Part shown: piece after piece, positions 47,111 to 59,475 of the stretch
Layout: every line of letters starts with the position of its first letter
How positions within the stretch are numbered: the stretch's first letter is position 1
Assembly: GCA_963682175.1 (NCBI GenBank)
Contig: OY821786.1
Coordinates: 28,108,501-28,172,500, forward strand
Source of the DNA: Triglochin maritima
Taxonomy: Eukaryota > Streptophyta > Magnoliopsida > Alismatales > Juncaginaceae
Length of the DNA stretch: 64,000 nt
Direction: 5' to 3'
Notes under the pieces: model-generated
Database searches by the model: none
Told to the model about the DNA's origin: nothing
Seen by the model: the letters and a program-made list of their open reading frames with translations, nothing else
Program-made: the position numbers and the translations under genes

Positions 47111-49390
47111 AACCTCTGTCTAGTTGTTTGAAATGTAGGGTATCAGGTGGTTGATTTTTAACCCACATGGGGTCCTCAGCAGATACACAATGAAGAACAT
47201 GTGGCCCAGAGGCCAAAAAATTGTATCTTGTGGCTCAAGAGCCACATCATCGAAAGAATGTGGCTCAAAGGCCACGTGATCACAAGATAAGACACCTTCT
47301 TGTGCCAGCCCAGGTGAAACATCTTCACCACCTTCAAGATCTCCAACGAATAATTCCCTGAAATACTTGAAGGTGCCTTCAACTTCAATCTCATTCATGC
47401 CCTGGATAAGCTTGACCCCAACAGGGTCATCGAAGGCACTTGGCTTCTTGCCGATGGTGAAGATGTTGAAATCAGCACATTGACTACCATATGTCAAGCG
47501 CATCAGACCATTGCGACAATCGATCAAGGCATTGGAAGTCGCTAGAAATGGTCGCCCCAGAATCAAGAATTTGTCCAAGAGGGTTTGGCACAGGTTAAGT
47601 ATCCAAAACAAAGAAATCGACTAGATAAATGAACTCTCCCACTTTGATCAGAATGTCTTCCACCACGCCCCTCGGTTTCTTCATAGACCTATTAGCTAAT
47701 TGAAGAGTTGTTTTAGTTTGTTTGAGGTCTCCAAGACCAAGGCGGACGTAAACTGAATACGATAGAAGATTAACAGATGTACAAATGTCCAATAAAGCTC
47801 GATGTATGGACACCTCACCAATCACACAAGAGATAGTAGGACAACCAGGATCCTTGTATTTGACTTGCATGGGTTGTGCGAACAAAGAACTCACGTTAGC
47901 CACAAGAAAAGCTTTCTTTGGAACATGAGTTTTTCTTTTCTTGGTGCATAAGTCCTTGACAACCTTGGCATAAGATGACATTTGCTGAATCACCTCCAAC
48001 AGATGGATTTTCACCTTAACTTGCCGAAAGATCTCAAGCATCTTGTCATGCTTATCCGAAGTTTTCTTTTTAAGGCACTCAGGGAATGGCGCCTTCAGGG
48101 CATATGGGTTTCCGAAGGAGCCTCATAATTATGGTTCAAAGAAACATTAGTGGGGACCTCAGAATCTGGTTCCTTCAACACAAGATGAGACAAGGGGACC
48201 TCATGGTTTGGCCCCATTGTCAAAATAAATGTAGAAGGAACCTCAAGATCAAGCTCATTCCTGGAAGTATTTGTTGAGGGAACCTCAGGATCCGGCTACC
48301 TCATAGATGCAGGTATCACCGCAGGTCTGGTGCCACCAAAAGATGGTGATTGCAAGGAAGGCACCCCAATGTGGTTGTCCACCTCCTTACCAGACATCAA
48401 AGTATGAATCACATTAATATGATTGGTCGGTTCAGAAGTAGCATGAGGCATTGGTGGCCTTCCTTGAGAATGGGTACCCCGAGGATTCACCTCGGGTTGA
48501 CTTGGCAACTGACCCTTCTCACGTTCATGGAGCTGATGAGCCAATTGGCTAACTTGCATTTCCAATGCTTTGACCGAATTGTTGCTGGCCGCAAACATGG
48601 TTTGTGTGCTCTGTATGAGCACTTGAAGGGTTTGTTCTAGAGTGGGGTCCTTCGGGTCAACCCGCTGGGATAGTGGAGTTTGGTTAGGATAACCCGACAA
48701 TGAGGCCTGAGGAGGTTGGTAATTATGGTGCTGAGACCTTTGATGTGGGGTTGGTAGGTTGCCGATGGGCGTGGAGGTTGATAATGTGAACGTTGAGCGT
48801 ACGAGCTCTGACTGTGACCCCCACTAGGCCCCCAAGAGAAGTTAGGATGGTTATGCCATCCCAGGTTGTTGGAGTGACTGTACGGGTCGTTACGGGGTCT
48901 CTGTTGATACATCACATTTGTATGCTCAGTATCCCTTGAAGTTTAAGCACATTCCAGGTCATCATGTCCCGTAAGTCCACACCTACTACATGTGGGAGTA
49001 GCAACCTAAGCTACAGGAGCTCGGTTCAACTCTAAACTCTCAATCCTACGAATGAGATCAACTATTTTCGCCTCAGACGCAATAGTTGAATCAACTTGAT
49101 ATGATCCAGCTTGACCAGAAGACCTGGCGGCTGGTGGCTCTCTCATGGTGTCCCACTCATAGGCACGTTCAACCATTAATTCAAAAGTGTCACATGACTC
49201 ATCGATGGCTTTCATTTGGAAATCACATTGACACATTGACTCCAACAATGTGCGGGTGTTGTAGTTGAGGCCCTCATAAACAATTTGGCACAACTACCAC
49301 AACTCAATTCCATGATGAGGGCACTGCAAGAGAAGGTCCTTGAACCTCTCAAAGAAAGAATGAAATGATTCGGTCTCAGTTTGATACTGT
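47110..49390 (-). pseudogene. Athila-like gag-protease pseudogene
   Basis: Minus-strand pieces in different frames give, in order, CPHHGI and LCQIVYEGLNYNTRTLLES (capsid, about 49320-49230), the zinc knuckle CSRCGLTGHDDLEC (about 48995-48954), NDPYSHSNNLGWHNHPNFSW (about 48890-48835), MQVSQLAHQLHEREKGQ (about 48565), KDLCTKKRKTHVPKKAF (about 47965) and a retropepsin region DPGCPTISCVIGE...LLDICTSVNLLSY (about 47845-47760), then LILGRPFLATSNALIDCRNG (about 47570-47500). The active-site triad that the family writes DLGAS reads DICTS here, a clear loss. The 5' end of gag is missing at 49390. Confidence 0.88.
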
Positions 49391-49472
49391 TGAATGTTTT
49401 ATTTGAACCGCAAGTGCACGACCGCGATGAAGTGGTGGCAAGTACGGGTCGATCCTCAGGGAGGTGAGTAGC
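49388..49472 (-). repeat. LTR end fragment (85 bp)
   Basis: It matches the 3' end of the LTR at 43810 (tgttgaatgttttatttgaaccgcaagtg against tgtttaatcg..., then 'cgggtcgatcctcagggagg') and stops after gaggtgagtagc. It is joined abruptly to gag on the left and to another LTR end on the right. Confidence 0.8.
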
Positions 49473-49849
49473 TGATTGATCTCGTTTTATATTTAACCGC
49501 AAGTGCACACGGCCGCGTTGAAGCGGTGGCAAATACGGGTCGTCCACTGGGAGGTGTGTCGACACTTGGTTTGTGCGAAGGCGAGAGGTAAAGAAAGGGA
49601 AGAAAGGTTGGTTACACTAAACTACACTAAAACGCAAATGGAAATGGAAGAAAAGCAAGAAAACTAAACCCCAAAGGGGGTAGAGAAATAATGTGAACAT
49701 AAAGAAGTGTGTGTGTGTTCATTAAGCTCCTCACAACATGTAGTGCATGAAATCATAAAACTACATCCAACTTTGCCTCCACATGAATTAAGATATGACT
49801 ACATCATTAAAACATACAAGACAATAATTGGAATGAAGCTATACATGAA
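49473..49849 (-). repeat. Second LTR fragment (377 bp)
   Basis: It starts tgattgatctcg, close to the end of the solo LTR at 8877-10281, and continues through 'cccaaagggggtagag' and 'gcctccacatgaa' as in the other Athila-like LTRs. It stops at 49849, where minus-strand gag of element B begins. Two LTR ends side by side point to nested insertion followed by deletion. Confidence 0.82.
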
Positions 49850-50136
49850 GGTTGCGCGGCCCGAACAGGATGGGTCCGCTCCCACAAAGTCATCGGCCTA
49901 TCCTGTCGACCTAAAGATGGTGGTGCACCAAGAAGTCGATCCTGACCAAATCCCTCTTCCTCTCGAGTTAGAGTAGAAACAGAAGGAGGTCTACGTGGTG
50001 GTGGGAGCTGACCGAGGTAATCGATGTATGGAACCCGGTCTCCCCCATCGTCACGAGATGACTCGGCCTCACGCTCCAAAGGAGCACGAGGTGGAGATGG
50101 CCGATCACCTTGACCGTCCATCTCAGAAAAATGCAA
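49850..50136 (-). pseudogene. Element B gag N-terminus, truncated
   Basis: The minus-strand frame from 50136 (or the inner ATG at 50121) begins MDGQGDRPSPPRAP and reaches TLWERTHPVRAAQ, similar to the TLRDRCYPMMAAQPSC segment at the start of gag in the element at 54437. It is cut at 49850 by the LTR fragment. Confidence 0.75.
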
Positions 50137-51280
50137 TCTCTCAAGTCCAACGCTCTCACTAGAACGAGTCCAACCTCGTATAAAACGCTCGACTCGACTT
50201 TAAAGCAACACACAACAGAAGGTGTACTCAGAGGAGGAGACTATAACGAAGAATCTAGAGGAGGAGAAGACTCAGATGAGAAAGGAAGAATCCCTAGAGC
50301 TAGTGTGGGTACTGGGAGAGGGTACAAGCCTAATCTAGCAAGCACGACTCAAACTACTTATGGCTATGGGTCCTTAGGCTAGACGACGCCTAACTTTGAG
50401 TTCACTAGTCTTGACATGCCTCACCTCCCTACAACAAAAACCACAGTGCCCAGCAAATGATACCAGATCCGGAGATCTAGTACCTCCTACTATCGACAAG
50501 GCAGACGACGCCGATCAGGTTATGACGGTCTCACCTCGATCACTCTCCTAGTGCGTTCGAATTCCTTAGGCCAATGTCTACTTTCTTTTAGAATTAAGGC
50601 TTTGATTAAGAGTGATTTTTGGGGCAAAGGAAGGGGTGATGAAATTCCCCACCTTATCTTGTACGACACAACCCCTCCTTAGTAGCGTTTTGAGTCTTAA
50701 TTTAACAATCAACTCTCCAAACAAATGCTCAACTCACTCTTGTCCCGATGCACCTTACTTACTAATGCATGTTTTAACCATGCATGAATGAGAGATCAGG
50801 TGCACGTACCTCACGCCAGTAATCGACAACAAGAATGTAAAGGAAAGAAAAGACAAATGCGTGCGAGGTCTACAAATGATGCATGACCTAGATGGCAAGA
50901 AGTCCAATATTTTGCTTTGAGTTTTATGGTCCATGTTGTCTTAACAAGGGGTCATGCAAGACAAATTAATTTTTAACACTAACATAGAGCATGCATGGCA
51001 TCAACAGTAAAAGGAAACAACTTGAAATAGGCAAAGGAAACAACTGTAAAAATAGAATTTGAAAACAACTCAACCATTCCACCACTGACGGATGCAAATC
51101 TGCTACTGGCGGATGCTTTGAGGATTCAGGTCCCCAGAATTCAGCAATATCCTTTTGTGCTCCAGTAGATCCTCCTGTTCACTTGTGACCCCATTCCAGT
51201 AAACAAAACAAAAAAGGAAACTTAAAAACAAAGAAAAATCCCACTGAAATGGCAAACTCGACTACGAAAACAATGCTCTT
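50137..51280 (-). other. Leader (5' untranslated) region of element B
   Basis: It matches in order the leaders at 63240-64000 and 56160-56450, including a 'gggatttcatcaccc'-type block (about 50636-50655) and 'ggtacgtgcacct' (about 50800). A plus-strand frame of 90 codons at 50110-50382 has no motif. The stretch 50400-50530 shows nothing further. Confidence 0.7.
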
Positions 51281-51293
51281 GGCAACGACTCCA
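51281..51293 (-). promoter_or_regulatory. Decayed primer binding site, tRNA-Asp type
   Basis: On the minus strand this reads tggagtcgttgcc, against tggcgccgttgcc in the better preserved element at 55633. It lies 6 bp from the LTR end. Confidence 0.8.
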
Positions 51294-51487
51294 AAAACTT
51301 GATTGAATCAGTTTAATATACCGTAAGTGAACAGCCGTGTTGAACCGGTGACAAGCACGGGTCGATCCACATGCAGCGTGTGCGAGTCGGATTCACGATA
51401 ATCGAGTAGGAAAAGAAAAGGAGAGAGATGCGATCGTAATCAAACTAAAAGACGTAAGAAATCGAAAACAAACAATAAACCCCTCCG

Positions 51488-51488
<1 letters not shown>

Positions 51489-51518
<30 letters not shown>
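51489..51518. repeat. G30 homopolymer in LTR
   Basis: Thirty consecutive G at the position equivalent to the G16 run at 43321. On the element's sense strand this is poly-C. Confidence 0.9.
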
Positions 51519-51519
<1 letters not shown>

Positions 51520-52900
51520 AGAGAAAGAACATGAATATGAAAATGTGTGGTGTAGTGTGTGTTCAAATGTGCTCATTAAAACATGTCATAGATGAAATCC
51601 ACAAAAAACTCAATTCCAACTTTGGCTCCACATGAAATAAGATAAAAACCTCATCATTAAAACATACAAGACAATAATTGAAATGAAGCTAATATGTTCA
51701 CATGTAAAATGACTCTAATCCAATTATGTGAAGGGAATGTGTTCTAAAAGTCTTACTTTTAAATGTCAATTGTTATGAATTGAATGAGAAATCATTTTGT
51801 TCCTTGTTTATGTTATTCGTCTTTTAGAAGTGTTAAGGAAGAAGCTCTTGGTCCTTACCGTAGAGCTCTAAAAGATATTGGTTTACATAAAAGAAAAGAT
51901 ATTCGCAATCATGGTAATTAACATGGGACATTAATTACCGAGTTAAGATTGTCGTGTTGGTCATAGATCATTGTAGCTCTACAAGTGAGTGACAACACGG
52001 TTACACAAAAGAGGAAGATATTACTTTTGTATACTGAATAGACCTGATAAGTAAAATATTATAGAAATGTGTTTCTGTGTCATTAATATTTTACTGTGGC
52101 CTTGGTCCTTTGATATGAGACTTATATCTGATCACTTAAGAAATACTTGATTAGGCTAGTGTCTTGAGCTATCGATAAGTGTAGTGTAAAGACATTGGTT
52201 GGTTAAGTATGACTTTTGTTGGAGAAGATAGTTAGTCAAAAGATTATCATTGGCCCTCTTAATTGAGTGATGATATTAGTGGGCCCCTTGATAAAGCAAA
52301 GTTATAATGTGCACAATGTGATTTGAGTTAAGTCACATATTTATAACTAGCTTAAAGAGATCAAGAAATGAATACTAATACAAAGATGACACAATACTAC
52401 TTTGTGTGTATTCTTAATATCATGAGGCAAGGGACGAACACAAGTGGTGCACTCCATCACTAAATGGACCGGGTTTTGATTCAAGTGGAATTAAGACATC
52501 TAACTAATTGGGAGCTATAATGTGTAGCTAGATACCGCTTATAGCTTGTGATATTAAGTTCTTAATATCACTGTCAACTTAGTTTAGATCCTCCCATAGG
52601 TCACACCACAAAACTGGGAAACGAGAAATGGGGATTTTGAGTTCATAAGATGTGTCGGGTTTCATGTAGAAAATATGACACATGAGGTGAACAAGCAAAA
52701 TGAAACTTATGTTGTGATTAATAACATAATTAGAATCTAAATTAAATTCATATGTGATGTAAATATTATGGGGTGTGATGATTTATCATTACATAGGATA
52801 ATATGTTACATAAGTTGTGAATTTACTACTAATCCCGAAATGTCAAATTTTCTAGGGGTTAAACCAAAATTTGACAAGTCTGCAAGTACTGTGCAAAAAC

Positions 52901-53110
52901 GGTCGACCGTTAGACTGTAAACGGTCGACCGAATGTTGCATCGTAAACAAAGATTTCGTCTGTTCGTTTTCGGTCAACCGAGTATAATCGGTCGGTCGAC
53001 CGAACATCGCGATGAAATAATTTTTGTTACGAACGGTCGACCGAATTGTTAACGGTCGACCGAAACCATGTCTAAATGGTCGACCAAACCTCCAAACACG
53101 GTTGACCGTC
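52901..53110 (+). repeat. Paired GGTCGACCG array in family C LTR
   Basis: Pairs start at 52901/52923, 52972/52994, 53035/53054 and 53078/53100, so three of four are exactly 22 bp apart and one is 19. First members are 71, 63 and 43 bp apart. Five copies are exact; the others read ggtcaaccg, ggtcgacca and ggttgaccg. Confidence 0.92.
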
Positions 53111-53286
53111 CAGATGGTTTTATGCAGAATTAATTTAAGAATTAATTAGATCATGCATGGAATTGGTCCATAATTGATTTAGTTCGTGGCTGAGATTATT
53201 TGTTAGTAAATAATGGATGGTTAGATGGAAGTTTGCATGAAATCATGGGTAAGAGGTTGCACATGAATAGGTAATTTGGAGAGAAC

Positions 53287-53295
53287 TTATAAATA
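53287..53295 (+). promoter_or_regulatory. TATA box of family C LTR
   Basis: ttataaata, conserved in position with the minus-strand box at about 1767 in the other copy. Confidence 0.7.
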
Positions 53296-54436
53296 CAAGT
53301 TTATCTCATTACCTCAAATTAATTCATTGTTTTTCTCATGCAAAAACTCTCTCCATAATTCTCCACGAAATTTCCTTAATTCTTAAGATTAGTTTTAGTT
53401 TTCAGAGATCATCTTCTCAAGGGACTAAAGAGGGGTTAGTAATTAGATTCTAAACCCTATTGGAGATTGAGAGGCTAGCTCTTCTCTCTCCAATCTCGTT
53501 TAGAGTTTGGTGAATACTCGGAAGCAATCCACCGGGCGATTCAACCGTCAACACAACTCCGGATCTTCGAGAGGTTTTAGAGAAACTCTAGGTATGATCG
53601 TCTTTGCAATTTTTTGTTTATTCTAATGCATGTTAAATAATTAAGATAAACAAATACATGTCTATATGAAAATCGAAGAAAATATGAATACTACGATCCT
53701 ATACGTTTATAAAATTTCGAAAATATATACATACTATAGGGCATGAAATCCAACATTATGTCTCCACATGAAATAAGTTTTATCACATTCATTAAAACAT
53801 ACACGACATTAATTTGGATAAAGCCAACATGAGCACATGTTTTGTTTCCTTCTTCCACTTCATCCTTATCCTAACCTCATCATAACCCATAAAATAGGCT
53901 CACTAATCTAAGCATGTGCTAAGCTTCATTCAGGAGCCATAGCACATCCAAGATAAGAGTGAAACCCATTAGATGGTTATGAAAATCATGTAAGGCTCAA
54001 AGGATTAAGATTAACACATACACACTAATCCATCATAAGATCAATCACCTTCTTCTCCACCCCCACTGGGGATGGACCCCTCTTTACTTATCTCTACACT
54101 AAAGAAAACATAAAAACAACAAAAACCCATAGTGGAAATTACTGAAAACAAGATTAACTAAACAACAACATCAAAGAAATTGCATCAATGTAAAACACAT
54201 GTATTTAAAGAACACAACTCTCTATTGATTTAAATGAAAGGATTACAAAGTGTGCTTCTTCTCCTCCAACTACACTAAGCGGCATCAAAATAAAACCTAA
54301 ATCTAATGGAGAAGCAAAAACAAGAGGGATAGGAGGTATTACAATGGTATATAGACTAATACATGGTTATGATTAATGTGGGAATAATCAGACGGCTCTA
54401 AAGCATATTTGATAGTCCAAGAATTCTTTGACCCGT

Positions 54437-55626
54437 GATGCATTGCATACATTGAATCATATGTCTTTCATTTAGATTAATTTTATATCAATAACTGCTA
54501 CTAAGGTATGTGTTTAGTCTTATTTACAGAATAGAGGGACCTGAATGCAAATTACCCATATCCCAAGCATAAACGCGTGCAAAAGATTCATATCTATCAT
54601 AAAGACCAAGTTCAATATTATCGGGGTTCAAATTGAAGTTCATCCAAGCATAAAAGCATTCAAAGACCTAATTACAAAAAGGTCAGGGACTTGAGAACAA
54701 AAGTAGTCAGGGACTTAATTGCAAAAATCCGAGGATCCAACTGCAAATTACGAGGACCAAAATATTATTTTGGAGAAGTTCAAAAGAAAAATCAAATTTA
54801 GATCTCCAAATATATGAAGGAATTAATTCGGAGCTCAACGAAAAGGCAAGAAATCAATCCGGACGCGCAAAGGACAGCTAAAACATACCATAAACACACA
54901 GGAAAAATCCGGATCGATTCTGATCCAGAAAGGTGGCGATTCCGCCGCACTTTACATGTAAATTGTGGCGTTTCCGCCGCACCCCTTTGGATCCGCGGGT
55001 CGCGCTTTTGTCCAGCTGCGTGTTGACGCATGTACTTCCCTATTTTGTACTAGGGTCCCTTGTATCGGTTATAAATAGCCCCGAAATTATGTTGTAATTG
55101 TCATTCCATCCTTTAGCAATAAAATTCTGTTTGTTTATTTCGTGTTTTTAGTTTTCTTTCGTAGTTTCTCTAGGACCCCTTCTCCTTCCCCCCATCCATG
55201 AGTTTCTAACTCTCTCCAAAGGGTGGGGGTGAAAGATTTAGGGTGATGAGAAGAAGAATTATGTTATTATTTTAATTTCGTGTTAGTATATTTTGATTAC
55301 TTGAGTTTATGTTGAGTCGTTTATCATGTAATGCTTTATAACTAATGTGATTTATTATAACTTTCAGATTTCTCTAAACAAAACTCGATATCTAAACCCC
55401 CATCCGCTGGACTCTCATCCATATTTGTTTTCTTTTTAGTTTTTTTTGTTGTTCTTTCTCTAGAAAATTAAAAACCAAAAATTCTCAACCAAACTTATTT
55501 CTCTCTCTTTCTTCCTTAATCGAAAATCACAAAAACAACAAAATTCTCTCCCTCCTTGTGTTCGACCCGTACTTGCCGCGTCTTCATCGACGTCGTGCAC
55601 TTGAGGTATAAATAAAATTCTCATCA
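54437..55626 (+). repeat. 5' LTR of the gag-pro-only element
   Basis: 1190 bp. A TATA box (ttataaatag) lies at 55069-55078, a candidate polyadenylation signal (aataaa) at about 55121-55126, and the conserved U5 block at 55560-55612. Two near-identical 'tggcg(a)tt(c/t)cgccgcac' words lie near 54940-54980. Confidence 0.93.
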
Positions 55627-55632
55627 AGTTAT

Positions 55633-55649
55633 TGGCGCCGTTGCCGGGG
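55633..55649 (+). promoter_or_regulatory. Primer binding site, tRNA-Asp type
   Basis: tggcgccgttgccgggg lies 6 bp after the LTR end and is complementary to the 3' end of plant tRNA-Asp(GTC). This primer is characteristic of the Athila group. Confidence 0.92.
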
Positions 55650-57039
55650 AGGCGACGAAGATTTTGTTTAGTTTTGGTGATTTCGATTCTATTCTGTTTA
55701 TCTTGTGCGCGATCTAACTATTTGGGTTTGCGTTTCAGGAGACAACGGAGTGCGCGGCGAAATCCGGGCACAGTTGGAGCAAGAAGAGCGGAGAAATCTC
55801 CGCACCCAAAGAACAACCTGCGGCGGATCCGCCGCACGTCTAGAGCATCTGGGCTTCAAACTTTTCTAGGGTCGTCTCCATCTCTGGGTGGACGCGTAGA
55901 GAAACTGAAAATTTTCGAGAGCGGGCGGCGAACACTTCTTAGCGTTGCGTAGGTAACTTTTGTTTCCTTTTGCGCAATTTTCGATTTTTGGAAAGTTTCC
56001 TTTTTGTAGAACTGCACGTGTTAGGCTCAAATTCCATAATTGGCAATAATTCAACTCTGACCTAAAAATTGGCAAAATTAGAAGGACTTAGTTCATGCAT
56101 CATATAGTGTTTTGTTTGCATTATTCTTGCTAAATTCTTGCAAATTATTTTTTGTTGAAGAGTGCTGGAGGCAAGGTACGTGCACGGTTTTTATCGATTG
56201 CATTTAAGTATATAATTTAGTTTGCATACAACCTTGCAAATTGTCCCCCACTAAAGACCAATGTTTGAATATCTTTGCTAGATTTAAGTTAAACTATCTT
56301 AAGGCCAACTCCGTAGGAAAGATACGGTGGGGATTTCATCACCCTTCCGTGGCCCACAAATCACAATCCTAAAGTGTCACCCAAGCCTTAAATTAAAATC
56401 AATTAGACATTGACCCCTAAGGATTCTAACTCAATTAAGGAGAAGATTGGTTTGACTTGCTATGACTTGAAGCTGATCGAATTTAATTTGGTGTCTAGAA
56501 AGTGTTTTTGTGTTGACGTAAGTCTTCCAAGCGAAGTGGTTGTCTAATTGGCACCGACTCTGTCGGAAGCGCTCCCACTAGCTATACACTGCCTGACCAA
56601 TTTGGTTTGATTAGTGAGGGAGGTGAATCAAGCGAACCAATTCAACTCAACCAGTTCGGAGTCGTCCAGATTTAAGCTACATTAGGTCTAGGATTGTTTG
56701 AACCGTGCTTGTTTAGGAAACTTCTGACCAACCCTCTCATCTATCTTTTATAGTTAAGTTTCCCTTCTCATCTGAGTCTTCTTTCTCATCTCATCTCTCC
56801 TCAATTCTCTAGATTAGGATTCCTTTCTCATCTCCCCCCCCACTTCTATTGTTTGTTTCCATTTTTGAAAGAAAAATTAAAAAAAAAGTAATTGATTCTT
56901 GAAATTGAATTTGGAATTTAAATTTCAAATTTGAATTCAAAAATTGATTCAAACCGGTGCACTCAGATTTGGGTTCGGGACTTGAGCTATCGACTCTCAC
57001 GAGTTCAATCCACCTGTTGCACCACCTCACCTGGATCCA
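55650..57039 (+). other. Leader region of the gag-pro-only element
   Basis: About 1.4 kb between primer site and gag, with no open frame carrying a motif. It contains the 'ggtacgtgcac' word (56175), the 'gggatttcatcaccc' block (about 56330) and the following approximately 90 bp, which are shared with the other Athila-like leaders here. Confidence 0.75.
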
Positions 57040-59475
57040 ATGGGTGAGAATGTAGTGGACCCGCCTAGGACTCTGAGGGATCGGTGCTACCCAATGATGG
57101 CTGCTCAACCATCGTGCATCGTTATGCCCATCATATCGGGTCGTGACTTCGAACTAAAGGCACAATAAATGAGTATGTTGCCCAAGTTCACCTCTAAGGA
57201 AGACCCATATCTCTTCCTTAGAGAATTTGAGGAAATCTGCTCCCTTATGCAATACCAGCATATCTCTGAGGAGGTAGTGCGTCTTAAATTCGTGCCTCTA
57301 GCACTGAAGGACGACGCTAAGAAATGACTATATAGTCTAGCCGAAAGATCTATTAGAAGTTGGGCCGAGTTTGTTCAAGTGTTCTTAAAGAAATATTTCC
57401 CCAACCATAAGACTATTAAGATTAGGAGTGAAATTGTTGCATTCGTTCAATCTGAGAGCGAGCCGTTCTATTCCTATTTGGAAAGATTTAAGAACCTGTT
57501 GACCCAATGCCCTCATCATGGAATTCCAAGATGGCAATTGTGCCAAATTATTTATGAGGGATTGACACCTACATCTAGGGTTATGTTAGAATCTGTAAGC
57601 CAAGGAAACTTTATGTCCAAAAATGAGAATGATGCTTGGACTTTTCTTGAGGATTTAACCGAAAATAGTATGCAATGAGACAGTGCTAGAGCACCGATTA
57701 ACCCGAGTATTGGATCTAGAATAGCAAGTCAACCCAAATCAGGTGTCTTAGTTGTAGATGCTACTGTAGCTGCTAAAGCAAAACTAGCTATCCTTATGCG
57801 TAGGATGGAAAGTCTAGAGCTAAAAACCCGACCCCTAGTGAATCAAGCCTCTTCTATCCGTTGCTCTAGATGTGGTCAAACTGGTCATATAATGGAGGAT
57901 TGTGCACATATTTCTGCGGACTTGGAACAAATTAATGCCGCATTTAACCATTCTAGAAATGACCCATACGCATCGACCTATAACCCGGGTTGGCGTAATC
58001 ATCCCAATTTTTCATGGAACCAACAAGGTCAACCTCCTAGACAACAACCAAACCCGTATAACCAAAATAATACATCATCTGGGTTTAGTAACAATGGAGA
58101 TTATGATGTTAGATTGACAAGCTTGGAAAATTTGGTTAAGACTTTTATGCAAACAACCACCCAATCCTTCCAAAAGGTAGAAACATAAGTCAGCCAACTA
58201 GCACAAATTGTAGGTGAAAGAGAAAAGGGTCAGTTTCAAAGTCAACCTTAGTTGAATCCAAGACCTAACAATCAATATCAGCTCTATCAACCACCTCTAG
58301 GAAGTAACAACCCTAGACCGGTTCAAATGATTCATGAGGAGGGACCGCTCCAACAAATAAATGCAGTTGTATCATTACGGTCTGAAAAACAAGTTGATAA
58401 CAATGTGGTAAATCCTAGGGCTCCTAATCAATCTAGCCATCAGGTACCCACATGTGACCTGACCATTGAACCTGAAGTCCAATTTGAAAAGCCCAACCCA
58501 CCTAGTCAACCTGACCTTATAGCTCAACCTGAGCGAGTCTATGTTCCTAAAGCCCCATTCCCCAATAGACTCAATAAGAGCTCAAGTGCAGAAATGGAGA
58601 AAATCTTAGAAGTATTTAAGCAAGTTAAGGTGAATATTCCACTCCTAGATATGATTCAACAAATACCTACTTATGCTAAATTCTTAAAGGATTTGTGCAC
58701 TAAGAAGAGAAAAACGAATGTACCAAAGAAGGCATTCTTGACTGCAAACATAAGCTCTATTCTATCCAACTCATCTCCTATAAAGTATAAGGACCCTGGG
58801 TGTCCCACAATTTCATGTGCGATAGGAGATACTTTTATCAACAAAGCCCTTTTAGACCTTGGTGCTAGTGTTAATTTATTCTCGTTCTCTGTTTATGAGC
58901 AACTAAACCTTGGTCCACTAAAACCCTCTAAGACAACCCTTCAATTTGTTAATTGCTCTGTTAACAAACCAAGAGGTATAGTAGAAGATGTTTTGATTAA
59001 GGTTGGTGACTTCATTTACCCAGTGGATTTTGTCGTTCTAGACACTGAACCTGTTGTCAATCCTAAGAGACAAATCCATGTAATACTAGGCAGACCCTTT
59101 TTAGCCACTTCTGAAGCTTTGATAAATTGTCGAAATGGGCTCATGCAACTATCTTTTGGAAACTTAAAGGCTGAATTTAATATCTTTCATGTTGATAGTG
59201 AACCAGAAATAGTATGCAATCAAAGTGATGTTGTGATGAGATCGCGTATCTATAAGATTTCTGAATCAAATAAATCATCACAAAATCAAAAAGAAAGTGA
59301 GAAAAAGGGGAGTAATTCATCTACCCAACCACCATCACTCGAGCAAATAAGAGAACCAACACATGTGAGGGGTGTGGAATCTTTACCTCAGGACTCTCAG
59401 GGCAACATGGGGAACAATTCAACTGGATACATGCACCAACATGGTGACATTCAATCCAGTTCTGACTATGGTTGA
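57040..59475 (+). pseudogene. Athila-like gag-protease, one frame with five stops
   Basis: From ATG 57040 to the stop at 59473 one frame spans 812 codons without any frameshift, but has in-frame stops at 57166, 57325, 57676, 58186 and 58249. Visible parts are AAQPSCI (start), SWAEFVQVFLKKYFPNH and CPHHGIPRWQLCQIIYEGL (capsid, about codons 105-190), zinc knuckle CSRCGQTGHIMEDC (about codons 275-288), DPYASTYNPGWRNHPNFSW, VSQLAQIVGEREKGQ, KDLCTKKRKTNVPKKAF, retropepsin DPGCPTISCAIGD...LLDLGASVNLF with intact DLGAS, and ILGRPFLATSEALINCRNGLM. The gag-pol junction that should follow is absent; the frame ends in a Ser/Gln-rich tail. Beyond codon 404 it is open to the end, giving a 407-codon protease-region frame. 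Confidence 0.92.

Larger units (their letters stand above)
43810..49472 (-). mobile_element. Athila-like gag-pro element, minus strand, 5' end damaged
   Basis: An intact-looking 3' LTR (43810-45210, 1401 bp) is preceded on the minus strand by a polypurine tract (45211-45230). Internal sequence extends right with a gag-protease pseudogene (about 49390-47110) and nearly 1.9 kb of non-coding 3' sequence (47110-45230). No reverse transcriptase, RNase H or integrase motif is seen. The right side ends in the middle of gag at 49387, joined to an 85-bp piece of the matching LTR end (49388-49472). Confidence 0.8.
51729..53755 (+). mobile_element. Solo LTR, family C, intact (2027 bp)
   Basis: It begins TGAAGGGAATG and ends AATCCAACA, with the 5-bp duplication ttatg (51724-51728, 53756-53760), inside the right LTR of element B. 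A TATA box (ttataaata) lies at 53287-53295. The RNA start region downstream includes 'caaactctctccat'. A GGTCGACCG cluster lies at 52901-53110, 180-390 bp upstream of the TATA box. It is the reference copy for the fragments at 1-251 and 1315-10386. With no internal region the superfamily is unknown. Confidence 0.92.

Noticed and set aside
50110..50382. 90-codon plus-strand frame
   Set aside because: It lies antisense to the gag start and leader of element B and has no motif.
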